Assembly: GCA_905479545.1 (NCBI GenBank)
Contig: CAJQNE010000468.1
Coordinates: 1 to 7,029, forward strand
Direction of reading: 5' to 3'
DNA from: an uncultured Gammaproteobacteria bacterium
Lineage (GTDB): Bacteria > Pseudomonadota > Gammaproteobacteria > CAJQNE01
DNA length: 7,029 nucleotides
Shown here: positions 4,722 through 7,029 of the stretch, piece by piece
Numbering within the stretch: position 1 is the stretch's first letter
How the letters are laid out: every line of letters begins with the position of its first letter
The notes under the pieces: model-generated
Database searches by the model: none
Told to the model about the DNA's origin: nothing
Seen by the model: the letters and a program-made list of their open reading frames with translations, nothing else
Made by a program: the position numbers and the translations under genes

Positions 4722-6077
4722 TTAGCCCTTGCTGGGGAACAGACTACCGATGAATTCATCAGCTTTAAACACGCCAAGGTCTTCGCGCGCTTCACCAACG
4801 CCAATAAAGCGAATAGGCAATGTCTGTTCAGCCTTACCTGCAGCGAATTTATGCGCCACAGCAAACAGCACACCGCCCTTCGCCGTGCCGTCGAGCTTGG
4901 TTATCGCCAGGCCGCTTAGCGCGACCGCTTTATTAAATATTTCGACCTGTGACAGCGCGTTCTGACCAGTACCGCCATCGATAACGAGCAATGTTTCGTG
5001 CGGCGCGCTGTCATCCAGTTTGCCGAGCACACGTTTCACTTTTTTCAACTCATCCATCAGGTTGTCTTGGGTATGCAGACGACCCGCCGTATCGGCGATA
5101 AGCACGTCGATATTCCGCGCCTTGGCCGACTGCAACGCATCAAAAATAACCGAAGCCGAGTCTGCCCCTGTGTGTTGGGCAACCACCGGAATATCATTCC
5201 GCTCGCCCCACACCTGCAACTGCTCAACCGCGGCAGCTCGGAAGGTATCGCCCGCAGCCAACATTACTGAGTTGCCTTGTTCACGATAGAAATGCGCCAA
5301 CTTGCCGATAGTAGTGGTTTTACCCACGCCATTAACGCCAACCACCAGAATAACGAACGGGCCAGCGCGGTCAGCCGGGATAGTCAGTGGCTTATCGCAA
5401 GGCGCCATTAGCTCGCCAAGAATATCGCGCAGCGCGGCGACAGCCTGTTCAGCACCGGGGTTTTTCTCTTTTGCTAGCCGGGTGCGCAGGTTCTCAACAA
5501 TGTAATCAGTCGCTTCGACACCAACGTCAGCCATCAGTAGCTGTGTTTCTAAGTCTTCGAGAATGTCTTCGTCAACACCACCCGAAAACAGCGCGCCGAT
5601 ATCCGTCGTTAGCCAACTATTACCGCGCGACAGACCGGCTCGAATACGTTGCGCAAAGCTGAGTTTCGGCTGCGGTGGTGCCGGAGCGGCTTCTTCGCTA
5701 GCTTCCGGTAGCAGTTCAGCGGGCAAAATCGGTGGCAGCACCGGCGGCATTGTTGGTTCGAGCGCTGCAGGAGGCTCCTCTACCACCTCTGCGTCAGTTA
5801 CATCCGCTTCAGCGGTCGTTTTAGCAGCCGCTTTGCCAGGCGCTTCAACCGGTGGCAGCTCAGGCGGCTGCTCAGCAACTACCTCAGGCGGGCTTGGTGG
5901 TAATTTGTCGCCGTCACCCGGCGGCGGTAACGACGGCTTCTGACCCGTGAAAATGCGTGCCAGCCATTGCAACGGCGCGATAAACAGCAGCCGTAAAAAA
6001 TTCAGCCAGCCGCCATTCTCTTTCTCATTTTGATTGTTATTTTTGTTAGATTCGTTCGAGTTGTCGGGCGAGGTCAT
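4722..6077 (-). CDS. ftsY: Signal recognition particle receptor FtsY
   Basis: FtsY is the membrane-associated GTPase that receives Ffh/SRP-bound ribosomes and passes nascent membrane proteins to the translocon. The 451 residues show the expected order. There is an Asn-rich start, a hydrophobic or amphipathic stretch WLNFLRLLFIAPLQWLARIF (24-43), and a Pro/Glu/Ala-rich acidic A region to about 138. The helical N domain follows (about 139-235), then the G domain with P-loop GVNGVGKTTT (247-256), DTFRAAAVEQL (277-287), DTAGR (329-333), TKLDGTAKGG (393-402) and FIGVGE (424-429). Between the last two motifs lie seven residues more than in E. coli (within 412-419). The ATG at 6077 has no strong ribosome site, but no other start fits better. 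It is the first gene of ftsY-ftsE-ftsX, divergent from rsmD as in E. coli. Confidence 0.99.
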   Translation of the reverse strand: MTSPDNSNESNKNNNQNEKENGGWLNFLRLLFIAPLQWLARIFTGQKPSLPPPGDGDKLPPSPPEVVAEQPPELPPVEAPGKAAAKTTAEADVTDAEVVEEPPAALEPTMPPVLPPILPAELLPEASEEAAPAPPQPKLSFAQRIRAGLSRGNSWLTTDIGALFSGGVDEDILEDLETQLLMADVGVEATDYIVENLRTRLAKEKNPGAEQAVAALRDILGELMAPCDKPLTIPADRAGPFVILVVGVNGVGKTTTIGKLAHFYREQGNSVMLAAGDTFRAAAVEQLQVWGERNDIPVVAQHTGADSASVIFDALQSAKARNIDVLIADTAGRLHTQDNLMDELKKVKRVLGKLDDSAPHETLLVIDGGTGQNALSQVEIFNKAVALSGLAITKLDGTAKGGVLFAVAHKFAAGKAEQTLPIRFIGVGEAREDLGVFKADEFIGSLFPSKG

Positions 6078-6106
6078 AGCAAATCAGCAAGCACAAAGAA
6101 GCGCGT

Positions 6107-6135
6107 ATGCTAGTGGTGCATAGCAGCATTGTCGA
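6107..6135 (-). promoter_or_regulatory. Candidate sigma-70 promoter for ftsY
   Basis: On the minus strand TCGACA (6135-6130, 5 of 6 matches to TTGACA) is followed after 17 bp by TAGCAT (6112-6107, 4 of 6 matches to TATAAT). The -10 lies about 30 bp upstream of the ftsY ATG, a suitable distance. This is consensus matching by eye only. No comparably good pair was seen for rsmD on the opposite strand. Confidence 0.4.
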
Positions 6136-6179
6136 TGGCGACGATGCTTCAGTCCCCGCCAGGAGCCTTTGGACGTTTC

Positions 6180-6800
6180 GTGAGCAAAGCTAAAAAACCA
6201 CAAAAACACCAGAAAAACAGCGGCAGCTTCCGCATTATCGCCGGCCGCTGGCGTGGCCGTCGGCTGCAGTTTCCAGCCAATGCCGAACTCCGCCCGACTG
6301 CTGACCGGGTGCGAGAGACGCTGTTTAATTGGCTGCAGCCATATATCGCGGGGGCCAATGTGCTGGATGCCTTTGCTGGCAGCGGAGCGCTATCGCTTGA
6401 AGCGCTTTCCCGGGGTGCTACGGCGGTTACCGCCTGGGATAAAGACCGCCACGCGGTTAGCGCAATACGCCAGCACGCCGATTCGCTGGGTTTAGCTGAT
6501 GGCCAGCAGCTCAATGCACAGCCAACTGACTCACTAACCCGCTTGCAACAACCCGCTAGCGAGCCATTTGATATAGTGCTGCTCGACCCGCCTTTCCGAC
6601 GTGGCTGGTGGCCGGATATTTTTTCAGTGCTCGCTAAACCGGAGAACGGTTGGCTGGCAGCTAACGCTCTGGTTTATATCGAATTTGAACGCGAAATGGC
6701 CACGCCAGAGCTACCAGAGGGCTGGGAAGTACTGCGACAACAAACAGCTGGTCAGGTCGCCGGTCAGCTGATCAGAACCTCAGCGCTACAACAACAGTAA
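6180..6800 (+). CDS. rsmD: 16S rRNA (guanine966-N2)-methyltransferase
   Basis: RsmD uses S-adenosylmethionine to methylate N2 of G966 in 16S rRNA during 30S assembly. The signature blocks are FRIIAGRWRGRRL, LRPTADRVRETLFNWL, the SAM-binding motif VLDAFAGSGALSLEALSRGA (61-80), an acidic residue Asp87 in WDKD, and the catalytic DPPFRRG (136-142); it closes with TAGQVAGQLIR. I place the start at the GTG at 6180 (206 aa), because MSKAKKPQKHQKNSGSFRIIAG then matches the length of the E. coli N-terminus. GGA lies 6 nt upstream and a better AGGAG (6161-6165) is 14 nt upstream. In-frame TTG (6129) and ATG (6135, 6144) codons would add 12-17 residues with no recognisable similarity. It faces away from ftsY and is followed after 41 bp by coaD, probably in one transcript. 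Confidence 0.96.
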   Translation: MSKAKKPQKHQKNSGSFRIIAGRWRGRRLQFPANAELRPTADRVRETLFNWLQPYIAGANVLDAFAGSGALSLEALSRGATAVTAWDKDRHAVSAIRQHADSLGLADGQQLNAQPTDSLTRLQQPASEPFDIVLLDPPFRRGWWPDIFSVLAKPENGWLAANALVYIEFEREMATPELPEGWEVLRQQTAGQVAGQLIRTSALQQQ

Positions 6801-6841
6801 CCGAACAAGTACGCCGTAAATGGCAGATCAGGAAACAACCT

Positions 6842-7029
6842 ATGAACATAATCGCCGCCTACCCCGGCACGTTCGATCCGCTTACTGAAGGCCATGCGAA
6901 CCTGATTCAACGCGCTTCGGGTATGTTCGATACCTTACTGGTAGCAGTCGCCTCGGCTACCGGCAAGGAAACGCTGTTTAACCAGGACGAACGTATCGAG
7001 ATGGCCCGTGAAACACTTAAAGAGTTCAA
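6842..7029 (+). CDS. coaD: Phosphopantetheine adenylyltransferase, N-terminal part (cut by window edge)
   Basis: CoaD joins ATP and 4'-phosphopantetheine to give dephospho-CoA and pyrophosphate, the next-to-last step of coenzyme A synthesis. The first 62 codons are present, and the rest lies beyond the window. The protein begins MNIIAAYPGTFDPLTEGHANLIQRA, which carries the nucleotidyltransferase-fold motif GTFDPxTxGH with Thr10 and His18 at the positions used in E. coli CoaD. Then come MFDTLLVAVASATGKETLF and DERIEMARETLKEF, also matching the family. The ATG is supported by AGGAA at 6830-6834, 7 nt upstream, the clearest ribosome site on the plus strand here. No promoter is evident in the 41 bp after rsmD, so co-transcription with rsmD is likely. 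Confidence 0.97.
   Translation, partial: MNIIAAYPGTFDPLTEGHANLIQRASGMFDTLLVAVASATGKETLFNQDERIEMARETLKEF

Noticed and set aside
5563..5943. 126-codon plus-strand frame rich in Gly and Ser opposite ftsY
   Set aside because: It mirrors the Pro/Glu/Ala-rich A region of FtsY read in antisense and has no independent evidence.

Overview
The window looks like chromosomal DNA from a gammaproteobacterium of moderate GC content. Every gene is a housekeeping gene with recognisable family motifs. Two arrangements point to the Pseudomonas/Cellvibrio side of the class: an ibaG-murA-hisG-hisD gene string, and an rsmD gene divergent from ftsY-ftsE-ftsX with coaD just beyond. A short-form HisG (213 aa) fits this. 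I do not assign a genus.

Layout, left to right. Positions 1-2529 hold a minus-strand operon read right to left: ibaG (BolA family), murA (first committed step of peptidoglycan synthesis), hisG and hisD (first and last steps of histidine synthesis; hisD runs off the left edge). ibaG/murA overlap by 4 bp and murA/hisG by 1 bp. Positions 2530-2856 are a non-coding gap of about 330 bp. It holds the ibaG leader, a 226-bp unit bounded by nearly perfect 23-bp inverted repeats built from a 9-bp motif, a run of small hairpins inside that unit, and the terminator of the next operon. Positions 2857-6077 hold a second minus-strand operon, ftsY-ftsE-ftsX: the SRP receptor GTPase, then the ATPase and membrane subunits of the divisome complex that controls septal cell-wall hydrolysis. 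From about 6180 the plus strand carries rsmD (16S rRNA m2G966 methyltransferase) and the start of coaD (phosphopantetheine adenylyltransferase, CoA synthesis).

The genes do not form one pathway. They are adjacent conserved modules covering cell wall and division (murA, ftsE, ftsX), membrane protein targeting (ftsY), ribosome modification (rsmD), and histidine and CoA synthesis. I see no defence system, prophage, CRISPR array, tRNA or rRNA.

The least ordinary part is the ftsX-ibaG junction. Gammaproteobacteria commonly have rpoH after ftsX; here that position is taken by the inverted-repeat unit and then the ibaG operon. Smaller oddities are a Lys/Ala pentapeptide-repeat tail on FtsX, a Pro/Gly-rich C-terminal tail on FtsE, a 7-residue insertion in the FtsY G domain, and weak or non-ATG starts for ftsE and rsmD.
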